Shown: positions 36,761 to 51,700, counted from the first letter of the stretch. The stretch: 64,000 nucleotides of DNA from Liolophura sinensis (GCF_032854445.1 NC_088304.1:5582001-5646000); one strand, 5' to 3'. Made by a program: numbers and translations. The notes: a model not told the origin generated them from the sequence alone.

Positions 36761-39700
36761 CTGAAAACGAAAACGATCATCATTAAGCCTTCAAATGAAT
36801 GTCAATTTTCACACGGAATGGCCCACACTGTGTCCTATGAGATAACTGTATTGTTATTTTTCATTTTTATGCTGGTTGGCTTTCAAAAATTGCAATCAGC
36901 CACACTTCCATACTTCTCACAGAAGGGGTCATGTCAATATTTACTGGAGAATAAAATTTGTTTTACCTTTGGGTATGAAGTTTTGATTGTTTGAATCTTA
37001 AATATATTTCCCTCTGAAGAACACACTCTATATATGTCACACTATATGTGTCACACTCTATATGTGTCACACTCTATATGTCACACCCTATACATGTCAC
37101 ACTCTATACATGTCACACTCTATACATGTCACACTCCATACATGTCACACTCTATATGCCACACTCTATACATGTCACACTTTATACATATCACACTCTA
37201 TGTATGTCAACCTCTATACATCACACTCTATGGCACACTCTATATATATCACACTCTATACATGTCACACTCTATACATGTCACACTATGTCACATTCTA
37301 TATATCACACTCTATACATGTCACACTATGTCACATTCTATATGTCACATTCTATACATGTCACACTCTGTGTCACACTCTATACATGTCACACTCTATA
37401 TGCCACACTCTATACATGTCTCACTCTATATATGTCACACTCTATGTATGTCAACCTTTATATGTCACACTCTATGCCACACTCTATATATATCACACTC
37501 TATACATGTCACACTATATATGTCACACTCTATACATGTCACACTCTATACATGTCACACTATGTCACATTCTACATGTCACACTCTATAGATGTCACAC
37601 TATAAATGTCGCACTCTATACATGTCACACTTAATATATGTAACAACTATATATGTCACACTATACATATCACACTCTATATATGGACAAACAGATTTAT
37701 AAGTGGATGTCAAAGCCTGGATATTAATATCGAACAACTTTTACAAAGAGTGAGGGGTAAGAGGTATTATAATCAATGACCTGGCAATGGCCGTGGCTGT
37801 CATGGCAATTCCGTTCACTGAACCCACTATTTCAGGACCAACAGAGTTGTTGATGAAGAGAGATGTGGCAGCAAAGCAACAGTTGACTGCCATTTTCATC
37901 GGCATCTGACTTAGGAGAAGTCCTGTCCACAACGAAGCTGGTCTGTGACAGTAAGACAAAGAAATGTTTAGTATACTGTAAGTCTACTCAGGTTTAAAAG
38001 TTCACATGATTCAGCTATCAGCTATTTTCCGCAAGATTCACTATGATCTGTTAAACAACTACCGATACGTGTGAAAAATGAGAGTCATGGCTGAGTGGTC
38101 AGTTTGCGTGAAAATCTTGAAAATTCCTTGCCAATGCATGGCGTTGAACCCATGTCTCAGATGACCCAGAGGTTAAGAGTCAAACACATTCACCACTAAG
38201 ACAGGGAATTTTGAAGATCTGTTATCTGGGAATAGGTGACAAGGAGCTCATGATGATACTCTTTCACATAGTATTACACAAAGTTGGCTGGGGACTGACT
38301 GTCTTCTATCAATATGGCACATGTCGTATGTAGAAAAGTTTGCCAGTAGCTTGCATGAGGTCAGTGGTTTACTCTAGTTGTTTGCTTTACCAAAAACCTG
38401 ACCCTCATCAGATAAGAAAAATATACCTGAGTGTGGTGGTGAACACTTACCAAACAGAAAGGAGCGTACATCTGTTGTCCTGTTAACTGTGTATTAACGA
38501 CGTATATTAGGTTTACTGTCTTCTTGTGGTAGGGAGAGTCCATGCCACCAAAGTGCTTCTACCACTGAAGTATCATGCCAAAGACACTAATCATGACACC
38601 CCACCCAATCACATTATACCCAAACCGGGCCAACCAGTCCTGTTTCCTTGTCTTAACCTTTCAGTGCTGAGCGCAAAGCGAGGCTGCAACAAGTACCACT
38701 TTTAAAGTCTTTGGTATGACCTGACCCAGGTTTGGTCCCAGGTCTCCTGGCTTGGAGGTGGTTGCTCTAACAATTAGGCCACTAAAGTATTAAAGTGTTA
38801 TCACTCTGTAATGCGGATGTGCTTAATTCCATGTACTTACTGGTCGTAGATTAGATGTAACATCGGTGTGGCCAGTACTACAATCATAGTCACACTCCCA
38901 CAAATCCAGAAAGACTGTTAACAAAGAAAACACAGAATCACAGCACTAGATCAAACCTGACAACAGATAATCCAAAACTCTTCTGTCTATCATAATCCAA
39001 AACACCTAAAAATGTAAGAGAAAACCTTAAAGTGCAACTTTAGGCCCAAGAGAGGCAAGGCCTCTGGTATGAGGTATGAAACTGGTATATACGACTAATC
39101 CATATTACCAAATATTACAGGATATTTCCAAATAAGAGATTAATTGGAGTCAGCTAATATGCCTTTGTTTCATCTATCGATATACAGTTATAAAGCATAT
39201 TTGTTTAGAGATTCCCTGTTTAGGAAATAACTGTTCACGTCTCTTCCCAACCGTGTATACACACTCGACAACTGTTTACCCGTCACCAAGGAGATTTTAT
39301 TTTATATTATTTTGTACACTTATAGACCAGCTGGCCTCGTGGGAATGAAGATTCTTTATAAAATGCCTGCTTAGATGACAGAAATGCTCAAAATAGTTTG
39401 TACAAACATAAGTATCACTTCATTCCTCATTTCTACAAAACACTGTAGCTACGATCGATTTTAGACCCTACAACTGAGTTTACAATTATAAAAATAATTT
39501 GTGCCACTTGCACAAAGGAATTGTAAGGCCATGGTAATTTCTGAAGTTACAATCGTAAGCGCAGGCCAAATTTGACTCGTATATAAAGGTGGCCTGTGTA
39601 AATGGACAATGTACTGGTCAATAACTTTTCTTGCCTTCATTTTCGAAAGAGTTCCACATCATAATAATTCAGCACCTAACAGCAACAACATGTGAAAAAA

Positions 39701-42700
39701 GGCTTGTAACACCTTTTGCAGACAATTCAATTGCACATTTTTGCAAAAGTACTAACCAAGAGGAAGTATTTGTGCGTAGCGTTAACTTTGAGGTGATTGT
39801 GAATAGCTACAGCATGCCTCAAAAATACCCTAACTTAGGGCCCACAACCTGTACTGTAATACCAGTATTATTAATGTCATACTAAATATTTAAGATTTTT
39901 AGCGAAAAACACAGAAGCCAGAGCAATTGTACAAACCAACATATAACAGCTGTAGCTTAAGTTCAAATTTAATTTGCTGTTACACAATTAGATTTGGGCT
40001 AAATAGAAAATTGAAGACTTGGTTGACAGTCAAATGTAGAATTAAGTCTTTTGGTTGTGGGTTTCCCCCGGGCTCTGCCCGGTTTCCACCCACCATAATG
40101 CTGGCCGCCGTCGTATAAGTGAAATATTCTTGAGTACGGCGTAAAACACCAATCAAAATAAAATAAATAAAATAAAAATTAAGTCTTTAAGTCTGCTTTG
40201 AACAACCAGGTCCTGCTGGTACAGGTCTGTATATTCTGAATTCAAAAGGCTACGTGCAAACCCTTCAGGTTATGCACAATGACTTTTCCCCATCTGTTAG
40301 TTGCTCTGTTAACTGGCTGTGTTTTACTTTGATCAATCCTATCTGCTCTGATCTGTTAACTGGCTGTATCACACTATGATCAACCTTATCTGCTCTGATT
40401 TGTTAACTGGTTGTATCTTACTCTGATCTGCTCTGATCTGTTAACTGGTTGTGTCTTACGGTGACCAATCTTATCTGCTGTGATTTGTTAACTGTGTGTA
40501 TCTCACTATGATCAATCCTATCTGCTGTGATTTGTTAACTGGCTGTGTCTTACTTTGATCAATCCTATCTGCTGTGATCTGTTAACTGGCTGTGTTTTAC
40601 TTTGATCAATCCTATCTGCTGTGTTTTGTTAACTGGCTGTGTCTTACTTTGATCAATCCTATCTGCTGTGATCTGTTAACTGGCTGTGTTTTACTTTGAT
40701 CAATCCTATCTGCTGTGATTTGTTAACTGTCTATGTTTTACTTTGATCAATCCTATCTGCCGTGATTTGTTAACTGGCTGTATCTCACTATGATCAATCC
40801 TATCTGCTCTGATTTGTTAACTGGTTGTATCTTACTCTGATCTGCTCTGATCTGTTAACTGGTTGTGTCTTACTGTGACCAATCTTATCTGCTGTGATTT
40901 GTTAACTGTGTGTATCTCACTATGATCAATCCTATCTGCTGTGATTTGTTAACTGGCTGTATCTCACTATGATCAATCCTATCTGCTGTGATTTGTTAAT
41001 TGGCTGTATCTCACTATGATCAATCCTATCTTCTCTGATCTGTTAACTGGTTGTGTCTTACTTTCATCAACCCTATCTGCTCTGATTTCTTAACTGGCTG
41101 TGTCTAACACTGATCAGTCCTATCTGCTCTGATTTGTCAACTGGCTGAGCCTTACTTTGATCAATCCCATCCGTCTGGACATGAAGGGGAAGAAGAAGAT
41201 CTGAAGACACAATAAGGGTATGGAGGCAGTGCCAATAGCTGTGCCGATCTGATCTGTGGTGAAGCCAAGGCCATCTGAAATACAAAGCAAATCAAGCTGC
41301 AAACCTTATAGGGCAAAGCAGATTGTAAACCATTCGCAGCAAACAAGGCTAAACATAACAGAAGAAAACCTACAGTATACCTCACGCAGTTAACACACTG
41401 TATACATGTATCCCACACTGTATACACATATCTCTGAACTGTTTCTAATACCGCTTAACCTGGGGCTAGGGGCCGTAAAGGTAGCCATGCTCATTACATC
41501 TGCATGATGCCTTTATGGACAGTTGCAATCAAAGCCAGACTGAGATACCTTGTTTAATTGTTATTTGACCTGGAACTCATTCATGGACTACATATTTGAA
41601 CTTTGATATGGAATTCATGTCTGGAATATCCACTGTCTACCCGGCATCATTGAAAACTGATGACCACTTCTCTCTTGTGTATTACTGGCTTTATTTCCTA
41701 TCTGTATAATTTCTTACATACCTTTATCTTTGGGAGCTAGTGTTAAATGTTGTTTTGGAAATGGATCTTGCGATTATCGACTTGGAACGCCCTTTATGGA
41801 CTACAAATGGTACACGAATGTCGGACAGGACGCTTATATATATTCACACAAATAAATCAGGCTTTAAACCTAGACATATAAACCAGGCTGTAAACCACAC
41901 ACACATAAATCTTTAAGACTTTAAAACTTACAGAGCAAACAAGATTGTAAACATAACAGGGGAAAACGTACACCTTACATGTACGTTGTGAACAGAATGT
42001 AAACAATACACATTAATCAGGGGGTAAACCTTCACACATCCATCAGCTTTTAGACGTTACAGAGCAAACAAGATTGTAAACATAACAGGGGAAAACGTAC
42101 ACCTTACATGTACGTTGTGAACATATTGTAAACAATACACATTAATCAGGGGGTAAACCTTCACACATCCATCAGCTTTTAGACGTTACAGAGCAAACAA
42201 GGCTGAACATATGGAAAAAACAAAGGGAAAACACATGGTACACCTTACCGAGTGAACAGGATGTCAACCGTACACATGAATCAGGCTGTACACCTTACAC
42301 ATATAAATCAGACTTTAAAACCTTGCAGAGCATGCAAGACTGTAAACATCATTGGGGGGAAAAGACAATACACCTTACAGAGGAAACAGGCCATAAACTG
42401 TACAAATAAATCAGGCTGTACACCTTACACACATAAATCAAGCTTTAAACCTTACACACAGATCACCCTGTAAACATTACACATACATTATGCAGTAAGC
42501 CTTACACATAATCAGGCTGTAAACCTTCCACACAATCAAGCTGTAAACCTTCCACATAACCAGGCTCTAAACCTTACACATAATCAGGCTGTAAACCTTA
42601 CACATAATTAAGCTGTAAACCTTACACATAAGCTGTAAACCATACACACATAAATCAGACTGTAAACCTTGTAAGACATAAATTAGGTTGTAAACATTAT

Positions 42701-45700
42701 GCATATAAATCAAGCTGTAAACCAACACATCTAAATCATGTTGTACACCTTTCACATAAATTACATTGTACACATTACACATAAATCATGCTATCAACCT
42801 TGCACATATACATGTAAATGAAGCTGCAAACATGACACATATAAATCGGGCTGTAAACCTTGCACACATATAAATGATACTGTAAAAATCAGGCTGTAAA
42901 TCTTACACATATAAATCAGGCTGTAAACCTTACACATAAAAACCATGCTGTAAACCCTACACATATAAATCAGGCTGTAAACCTTGCACACATATAAATC
43001 ATAATGTAAGTCTTACACATAAATCAGACAGTAAGCCTTATACATATAAATCAGGCTGTTAACCTCACATACAAAACATGCTGTTAACCGTTCATGGCAA
43101 ATATCCGGTCTGCCTTACAAAAAAGGCAGACTATAACTCTTACGTAAAGAATATTCTGTAAACCTGAAACACTTTGGCACCATTTTTTACTTTCTCTGGA
43201 AAAGACAATGCATGTTTGTGACACAATGACTAGTGTACAGTTATCAAGCTTTAATAAGCTATGCAAGGGTCATTGTACTACACTATACAGAATAGTGGGC
43301 AACTCAGACTGCAGAACTCTTAGGCTGGATAGGAAAGCTACATGTACCTGGGGTGCTACATAAGGATTGGTTAAAGACTTCTTTGTTGGATAGGAAGAAC
43401 ATGGCAGTCCCTGGGTTGGGCAGGATAGCTACCTAGAGGTTCCTACATAAACGCTAGCTAAAGACTTCTTTGTTGGACAGAAAAAACTTGGCAGTCCTTG
43501 GGTTGGGCAGGATGGCTACCGAGGGGTTCGTACGTAAAGCTTGGTTAAAGATTTCGTTGTTGGACAGAAAAAACTTGGCAGTCCTTGGGTTGGGCAGGCT
43601 GGCTACCGAGGGGTTTGTACATAAAGCTTGGTTAAAGATTTCTTTGTTGGACAGAACAAACTTGGCAGCCCTTGGGTTGAGCAGGATGGCTACCGAGGGG
43701 TTCGCACATAAAAGGTTGGTTAAAGATTTCTTTGTTGGACAGGAAGAGCTTGATAAACCTTGGGATGGATAGGATATCTACTTAGTTATTCGTACATAAA
43801 TGCTGGCTGAAAACTTCTTTGTCGGACAGGAAGAACTTGATCAACCTAGGAAGGGACGGGATAGCTACGGACGGGTTCGCACATAAAAGGTTGGTTAAAG
43901 ATTTCTTTGTTGGACAGGAAGAACTTGATAGTACCTGGGTTGGGCAGGATAGCTACCTAGGGGTTCCTACATATAGGTTGGTTAAAGATTTCTTTGTTGG
44001 ACAGGAAGAACTTGATAATACCAGGGATGGGCAGGATAGCTACCTAGGGGTTCCTACATATAGGTTGGTTAAAGATTTCTTTGTTGGACAGGAAGAACTT
44101 GATAATACCAGGGATGGGCAGGATAGCTACCTAGGGGTTCCTACATATAGGTTCGTTAAAGATTTCTTTGTTGGACAGGAAGAACTTGATAGTACCTGGG
44201 TTGGGCAGGATAGGTACAAGTACCTAGGGCTTCCTTTACGTACATGTATATAGGGAATGCAGCCTGCCGATGAAAAATCTTTACATTGCACAACACAAAG
44301 ACAGTCCTTAAAATGAACAGGAATGTTCATGTAACTCGGGGTTCCTAGACTGGTTAATATTGAACTGTCTTAGATTGGATAAGATACATGAAGCTACCCT
44401 GGGAATATTACAAATACGCCAGCTAAAGGTCTCTGTGATGGTCAGGAACAAAATAGTTCCTTCACTGTACGTTTGTAGACAGGAACTCCTTCCATACATG
44501 TAGACTGGCTAACAACCTCTATGCTGGACAGGAATAAGAGTCTTAGAAAGGATAGATAGAAGGGTACATGTGAATAAGAGATTTCACTATTTGGTATAAC
44601 TGAAATTTTTAAGCTTCAAATTACTTACCAAATATAGGTTCAGTAGATGCCCATATCGTGAAGACATCCTCATAGCCGATGACAGCGAAGGAGAAGAATG
44701 TATACAGGAACACAGCATGGCGGACGTCTCGCTCTCTGAAGAGGAAAACAGGAAATACTACATTATATACGGTAACTTCCTGATTTTTGAGAATAAGTAT
44801 TAAATATTTCTGAAACAAAATGTCTTTGATTTATGTGTTTATTTATCTATTCCCTCACTGCAGTACTAAATAATTTTCCATATACAGTATTCCATGTAAT
44901 GTTTGATATGTAAAAATGTATTTTCAGAAGCACATAAGGACAATCAAATGATACTGTTCATGTCAACCCTGATATTTTTCAGATAGTAAATTAATTAAGC
45001 TTCCCAAAATGGTCTTAGGTGGCCCTAGAACGTGGATATGTCAGTTAGAAACAGGCAATATGTACCACTTGCAAAATGCTTCACGTTTAAAAGAGAAATA
45101 CAGTACATGACGGCAGTCAGGTTTCTGGGTGAAGGGAAGCTGGCATGCCCAGAGTAAACAGCCGCCCTTCACCAGTCAGTCAGGTTTATGGGTGAAGGAA
45201 GCTGGCATGCCCAGAGTAAACTACTTCCCTTCACCAGTCAGTTAGGTTTATGGGTGAAGGGAAGCTGGCATACCCAGAGTAAACTGCTGCCCTTCACCAG
45301 TCAGTCAGGTTTATGGGCGAAAGGAAGCTGGCATGCCCAGAGTAAACAGCCGTCCTTCACCAGTTAGTCAGGTTTATGGGTGAAGGGAAGCTGGCATACC
45401 CAGAGTAAACTACTGTCCTTCACCAGTCAGTCAAGTTTATGGTTGAAGGGAAGCTGGCATACCCAGAGTTAACTACTGCCCTTCACCAGTTAGTCAGGTT
45501 TATGGGTGAAGGAAGCTGGCATGCCCAGAAGTAAACAGCCGCCCTTCACCAGTCAGTCAAGTTTATGGGTGAGGGAAGTTGGCATACCAGAGTTAACTAC
45601 TGCCCCTTCACCAGTTAGTCAGGTTTATGGGTGAAGGGAAGCTTGCATGCCCAGAGTAATCAACTGCTCTTCACCAGTTAGTCAGGTTTATGGGTGAAGA

Positions 45701-48700
45701 AGCTTGCATGCCCAGAGTAAACAGCCGCCCTTCACCAGTCAGTCAGGTTTATGGGTGAAGGGAAGCTGGCATACCCAGAGGTAAACTACTGCCTTCACCA
45801 GTCAGTCAGGTTTATGGGTGAGGTAAGCTTGCATACCCAGAGTAAAACTACTGTCCTTCACCAGTCAGTCAAGTTTATGGGTGAAGGGAAGCTGGCATGC
45901 CCAGAGAAACAGCCGCCCTTCACCAGTCAGTCAGGTTTATGGGTGAAGGAAGCTTGCATGCCCAGAGTAATCAACTGCCCTTCACCAGTTAGTCAGGTTT
46001 CTGGGTGAAGGAAGCTGGCATACCCAGAGTAAACTACTGTCCTTCACCAGTCAGTCAGGTTTATGGGTGAAGGAAGCTGGCATGCCCAGAGTAAACAGCC
46101 GCCCTTCACCAGTCAGTCAAGTTTATGGGTGAAGGGAAGCTGGCATACCCAGAGTAAACTATTGCCCTTCACCAGTCAGTCAGGTTTATGGGTGAAGTAA
46201 GCTGGCATGCCAAGAGTAAACAGCCGCCCTTCACCAGTCAGTCAGGTTTTATGGTGAAGGAAGCTGGCATACCCAGAGTAAACTACTGCCCTTCACCAGT
46301 CAGTCAGGTTTATGGGTGAAGGGAAGCTGGCATGCCCAGAGTAACAGCCGCCCTTCACCAGTCAGTCAGGTTTATGGTGAAGGGAAGCTTGCATGCCCAG
46401 AGTAAACAGCCGCCCTTCACCAGTCAGTCAGGTTTATGGGTGAAGGAAGCTTGCATGCCCAGAGTAATCAACTGCCCTTCACCAGTTAGTCAGGTTTATG
46501 GGTGAAGGGAAGCTGGCATACCCAGAGTAAACTACTGCCTTCACCAGTTAGTCAGGTTTATGGGTGAAGGAAGCTGGCATACCCAGAGTAAACTACTGCC
46601 CTTCACCAGTCAGTCAGGTTTATGGGTGAAGGAAGCTTGCATGCCCAGAGTAAACAGCCGCCCTTCACCAGTCAGTCAAGTTTATGGGTTGAAGGGAAGC
46701 TTGCATACCCAGAGTAAACTACTGCCCTTTCACCAGTCAGTCAGGTTTTATGGGTGAAGGAAGCTTGCATGCCCAGAGTAAACAGCCGCCCTTCACCAGT
46801 CAGTCCAGGTTTATGGGTGAAGGAAGCTTGCATGCCCAGAGTAATCAACTGCCCTTCACCAGTTAGGTCCAGGTTTATGGGTGAAGGAAGCTGGCATACC
46901 CAGAGTAAACTACTGCCTTCACCAGTTAGTCAGGTTTATGGGTGAAGGGAAGCTGGCATACCCAGAGTAAACTACTGCCCTTCACCAGTCAGTCAGGTTT
47001 ATGGGTGAAGGAAGCTTGCATGCCCAGAGTAAACAGCCGTCCTTCACCAGTTAGTCAGGTTTATGGGTGAAAGGAAGCTGGCATGCCAGAGTAAACAGCC
47101 GCCCTTCACCAGTCAGTCAGGTTTATGGGTGAAGGAAGCTTGCATGCCAGAGTAATCAACTGCCCTTCACCAGTTAGTCAGGTTTATGGGTGAAGGAAGC
47201 TGGCATACCCAGAGTAAACTACTGCCCTTCACCAGTTAGTCAGGTTTATGGGTGAAGGAAAGCTTGCATACCCAGAGTAAACTACTGCCCTTCACCAGTT
47301 AGTCAGGTTTATGGGTGAAGGGAAGCTGGCATACCCAGAGTAAACTACTGCCTTCACCAGTTAGTCAGGTTTATGGGTGAAGGGAAGCTGGCATACCCAG
47401 AGTAAACTACTGCCCTTCACCAGTCAGTCAAGTTTAATGGGTGAAGGAAGCTTGCATGCCCCAGAGTAAACAGCCGTCCCTTCACCAGTCAGTCAGGTTT
47501 ATGGGTGAAGGAAGCTTGCATGCCCAGAGTAATCAACTGCCCTTCACCAGTTAGTCAGGTTTCTGGGTGAAGTAAGCTGGCATGCCCAGAGTAAACAGCC
47601 GCCCTTCACCAGTCAGTCAGGTTTATGGGTGAAGGGAAGCTGCATACCCAGAGTAAACTACTGCCCTTCACCAGTCAGTCAAGTTTATGGGTGAAGGGAA
47701 GCTGGCATACCCAGAGTTAACTACTTGCCCTTCACCAGTCAGTCAGGTTTATGGGTGAAGGAAGCTTGCATACCCAGAGTAAACTACTGCCTTCACCAGT
47801 CAGTCAAGTTTATGGGTGAAGGGAAGCTGGCATACCCAGAGTTAACTACTGCCCTTCACCAGTCAGTTAGGTTTATGGGTGAAGGAAGGCTGGCATGCCC
47901 AGAGTAAACTACTGCCCTTCACCAGTTAGTCAGGTTTATGGGTGAAGGGAAGCTGGCATACCCAGAGTAAACTACTGCCCTTCACCATGTCAGTCAAGTT
48001 TATGGGTGAAGGGAAGCTGGCATACCCAGAGTTAACTACTGCCCTTCACCAGTCAGTCAGGTTTATGGGTGAAGGAAGCTTGCATACCCAGAGTAAACTA
48101 CTGCCCTTCACCAGTCAGTCAAGTTTATGGGTGAAGGGAAGCTGGCATACCCAGAGTTAACTACTGCCCCTTCACCAGTCAGTTAGGTTTATGGGTGAAG
48201 GAAGCTTGCATACCCAGAGTAAACTACTGCCCTTCACCAGTCAGTCAAGTTTATGGGTGAAGGGAAGCTGGCATACCCAGAGTTAACTACTGCCCTTCAC
48301 CAGTCAGTTAGGTTTATGGGTGAAGGAAGGCTGGCATGCCCAGAGTACACAACCACCCTTCACGAGTCACCTGGCAAATCTCCTGACTAAAGCCACAGCC
48401 CAACCAGATGGAGCTGGATTGATTCACTGGCTGTGAGCTGATCAGAAGTTGTGAGAGTTACGCTTTAGCTCACAGAACCAGCAAGGGATGCCTATCCTTA
48501 ATACAGTTTATGGGGGACAAAAAAAAAAAGACAACAAGTACATGTAATATAACCTCCGTAATTTAGGAAGAGGGATGAAAACAGAACGAAACGATCATAG
48601 GCTATTTGTCTGGTGCCTGGTAATTAATCAGCATCCAATAACCAATTCTTACAAAGCCATGAGACATGCCATGTTAGAGCACACAAACAAGATGCCAAGC

Positions 48701-51700
48701 ACTTGGACCTCATGTGCATATGGTCAAAATGCAAAATAGGTTTTCGAGCGATGAAAGCATCTCCAGGTTGCAGAAATAACACAGTGGTGCTTTCAATTTT
48801 CTCAATGTGCACAATTTTGCTTTAATACTTTGACCTGTGATGTTTCGGTTCTGCAACATCACAAATATGATGTTGCAAAAGAGTACATGTGAACACAACA
48901 TGTACCTCAACAAATGCAACACCAGCAGCACTGTGGTCAGTATAACCCCAGAGTTCAGTCTTCATGGGTGTGGATGCCTAGGCATGTGGTTACCACAACA
49001 TCACAAATATAAACAAGAGTTCAGGTGAACACAACGTATACCTCAACAAATGCAACACAGCAGCACTGTGGTCAGTATAACCCCAGAGTTCAGCCTTCAT
49101 GGGTGTGGATGCCTAGGCATGTGGTTACCACAACATCACAAATATAAAACAAGAGTTCAGGTGAACACAAACGTATACTCACAAATGCAACACCAGCAGC
49201 ACTGTGGTCAGTATAACCCCAGAGTTCAGCCTTCATGGGTGTGGATGCTAGGCATGTGGTTACCACAACATCACAAATATAAACAAGAGTTCAGGTGAAC
49301 ACAACGTATACCTCAACAAATGCAACACCAGCAGCACTGTGGTCAGTATAACCCCAGAGTTCAGCCTTCATGGGTGTGGATGCCTAGGCATGTGGTTACC
49401 ACAACATCACAAATATAAACAAGAGTTCAGGTGAACACAACGTATACCTCAACAAATGCAACACCAGCAGCACTGTGGTCAGTATAACCCCAGAGTTCAG
49501 CCTTCATGGGTGTGGATGCTAGGCATGTGGTTACCACAACATCACAAATATAAACAAGAGTTCAGGTGAACACAACGTATACCTCAACAAATGCAACACC
49601 AGCAGCACTGTGGTGAGTATAACCCCAGAGTTCAGCCTTCATGGGTGTGGATGCCTAGGCATGTGGTTACCACAACATCACAAATATAAACAAGATTTCA
49701 GGTGAACACAACATGTAGCTCAACAAATGGCAACACCAGCAGCACTGTGGTGAGTATAACCCCAGAGTTCAGCCCTTCATGGGTGTGGATGCTAGGCATG
49801 TGGTTACCATGACAACCGCGAAAGAGGACAAATGTATCCACCAAACATGAAAACTGTTACAGTTATAGCCCGGACAAGAAATGATATCCATTTATATAGT
49901 ATACATAGGAAAATGGCAATCTGGTAACCATGACAACTGTGACAAATTTGAGTCGTGAGACATCATGATCAACGCATGTATGTATCTACAAAAAAATGAA
50001 AACTGTATGTAAAAAACAGTTATAGTCCGGACACAAAATCATATCTATCTATACACTTTATAGGAAAACTGGCAATCCGGTAAGCATGACAACCACTGAA
50101 ATGAAGAAATATGAGTTGCGACACATCGTCATCTCTGTATGTATGTATCTACCAAAAATTAAAACTCTTTGCAGAAAAAGTCGGAGTTATACCTCAGACA
50201 CAAAATCATATCTATTTATATTGTATATATAAGGAAAATGGCCTTTGTGGTTACCATGACAGCAGCGGAAATGAAATATCTCAATCGAATTGTTTGTACA
50301 AGTTGGCTTGCCACATTGAACTTATTATTCTTTGCCTGACACATCAACATATAGTACAGTAATTCTTCAACATTTTCACATCTTTACCAGATGTTTATTC
50401 AAGCATATTCTGAAGGCATTATTCTGTGTAAACTGATATAATTACAATTTTTGCGAAGCCCTAAAATGGGCTTATCCACGCAGTTTTGTCTCCAAAATCA
50501 AAATCAAAATATGCATAAATTGGAATAAGAGTTGCTGTTTCACATCCGAAAACTACGTATATGCATTTTTAATGATTAAATGTAGCACCCTGTGCGTGTT
50601 TTAAGCGCCAAAAATCAGATTTTATATGGTCAGAAAAGGCTGCCTTAAAGTCCAAACTTCCACAAATCCATTTTACAACAGTGAAAAGATTGTAAAAAAA
50701 ATAAATCAAACTATTGTTATGGACAATGTTTAATGGGTCGTTCCCCTCGCATACACTTCACGTGGTTGTTTTCTTTGCCTTTAAACTGAAATGCTGTCAA
50801 ATCTTACCCAAGCAAGGAAACGATTGAACTGTTCATTATTGCCCTCCCCACTCGGGCACAGCAGGAGTGGGGTGGCTCAGGTGGGGTGGCAGCTTCCTCT
50901 TGCAAGGAACGTCTACAATGGCTACTCCCTTCCTTCTCATTGTCCCGGAGTCCTGAGGATCTGTTCAGTTTTCTTGTTGGCTAGAAGGGCACTGTCCACC
51001 GCCAGGGAACTGTCTTCATTTGGAGGCCACCACTGCTGTGTCCATGGTAACAATTCCCATCTCTGGGTAACAATTTTCGTTCCATGGCAACCAGCATCAT
51101 TACCATGACCAACCATTGGCCTGCCCCTTGTGAATTTTTGAGCAGTGAGAGCGTTTCTGACAGGGACATTTTACGCTGATGGTTGCTGATGGGCAAGCTG
51201 ATGGCAATCCCAAGTGTCATCTTTCCTGCATCGGGAAGTGCAGTACAGCTGCTGATCAAGAATGGGGGTCTGCTTATCTGCCCCTTCGCGTAGATGGGAC
51301 ACAGGATCCCTGGCAGTCTCCGAGCTCATGTAAGGGACGAGGCGCGTATCACAATTCACACTCTCAAGTGACAAAAAACGTCGGAAATCTGTATTTCGAC
51401 AGGATGAGTCATCTGCTTTCTCCAGTTCCCTTGTACTGTCTATGACCTTGACCTCCACACCTGGGCCAATCAAATCTTCTGTAACTTCTACTTCTTCTGA
51501 CTGCTTGAGCCTGAGAAAAATATTTATACTTGCATGCAATATGATATTTTTCTTCTCAGCACAAAATATATTTAGAAAGAGAAAATAAAGTTCAGTCCTT
51601 GGGAGGAATCAACAAATGTAGTTATGAACTAATGGATTTAAATCATCATGGTTCATAAATCTTTTGGAGGTAATAATGGGTAGAAAAGCTTAATTAGAAT

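Noticed and set aside
37034-37634. Three 185-190-codon plus ORFs of SHSIHVTLYTCHTLYM type
   Set aside because: A simple 16-bp repeat open in all three frames, inside an intron of the opposite-strand gene.
50791-51259. ORFs on both strands beside transporter exon 7
   Set aside because: They are shadow frames of exon 7 and its intron. The exon frame that closes splice phases is the minus-strand frame ending at 51175.
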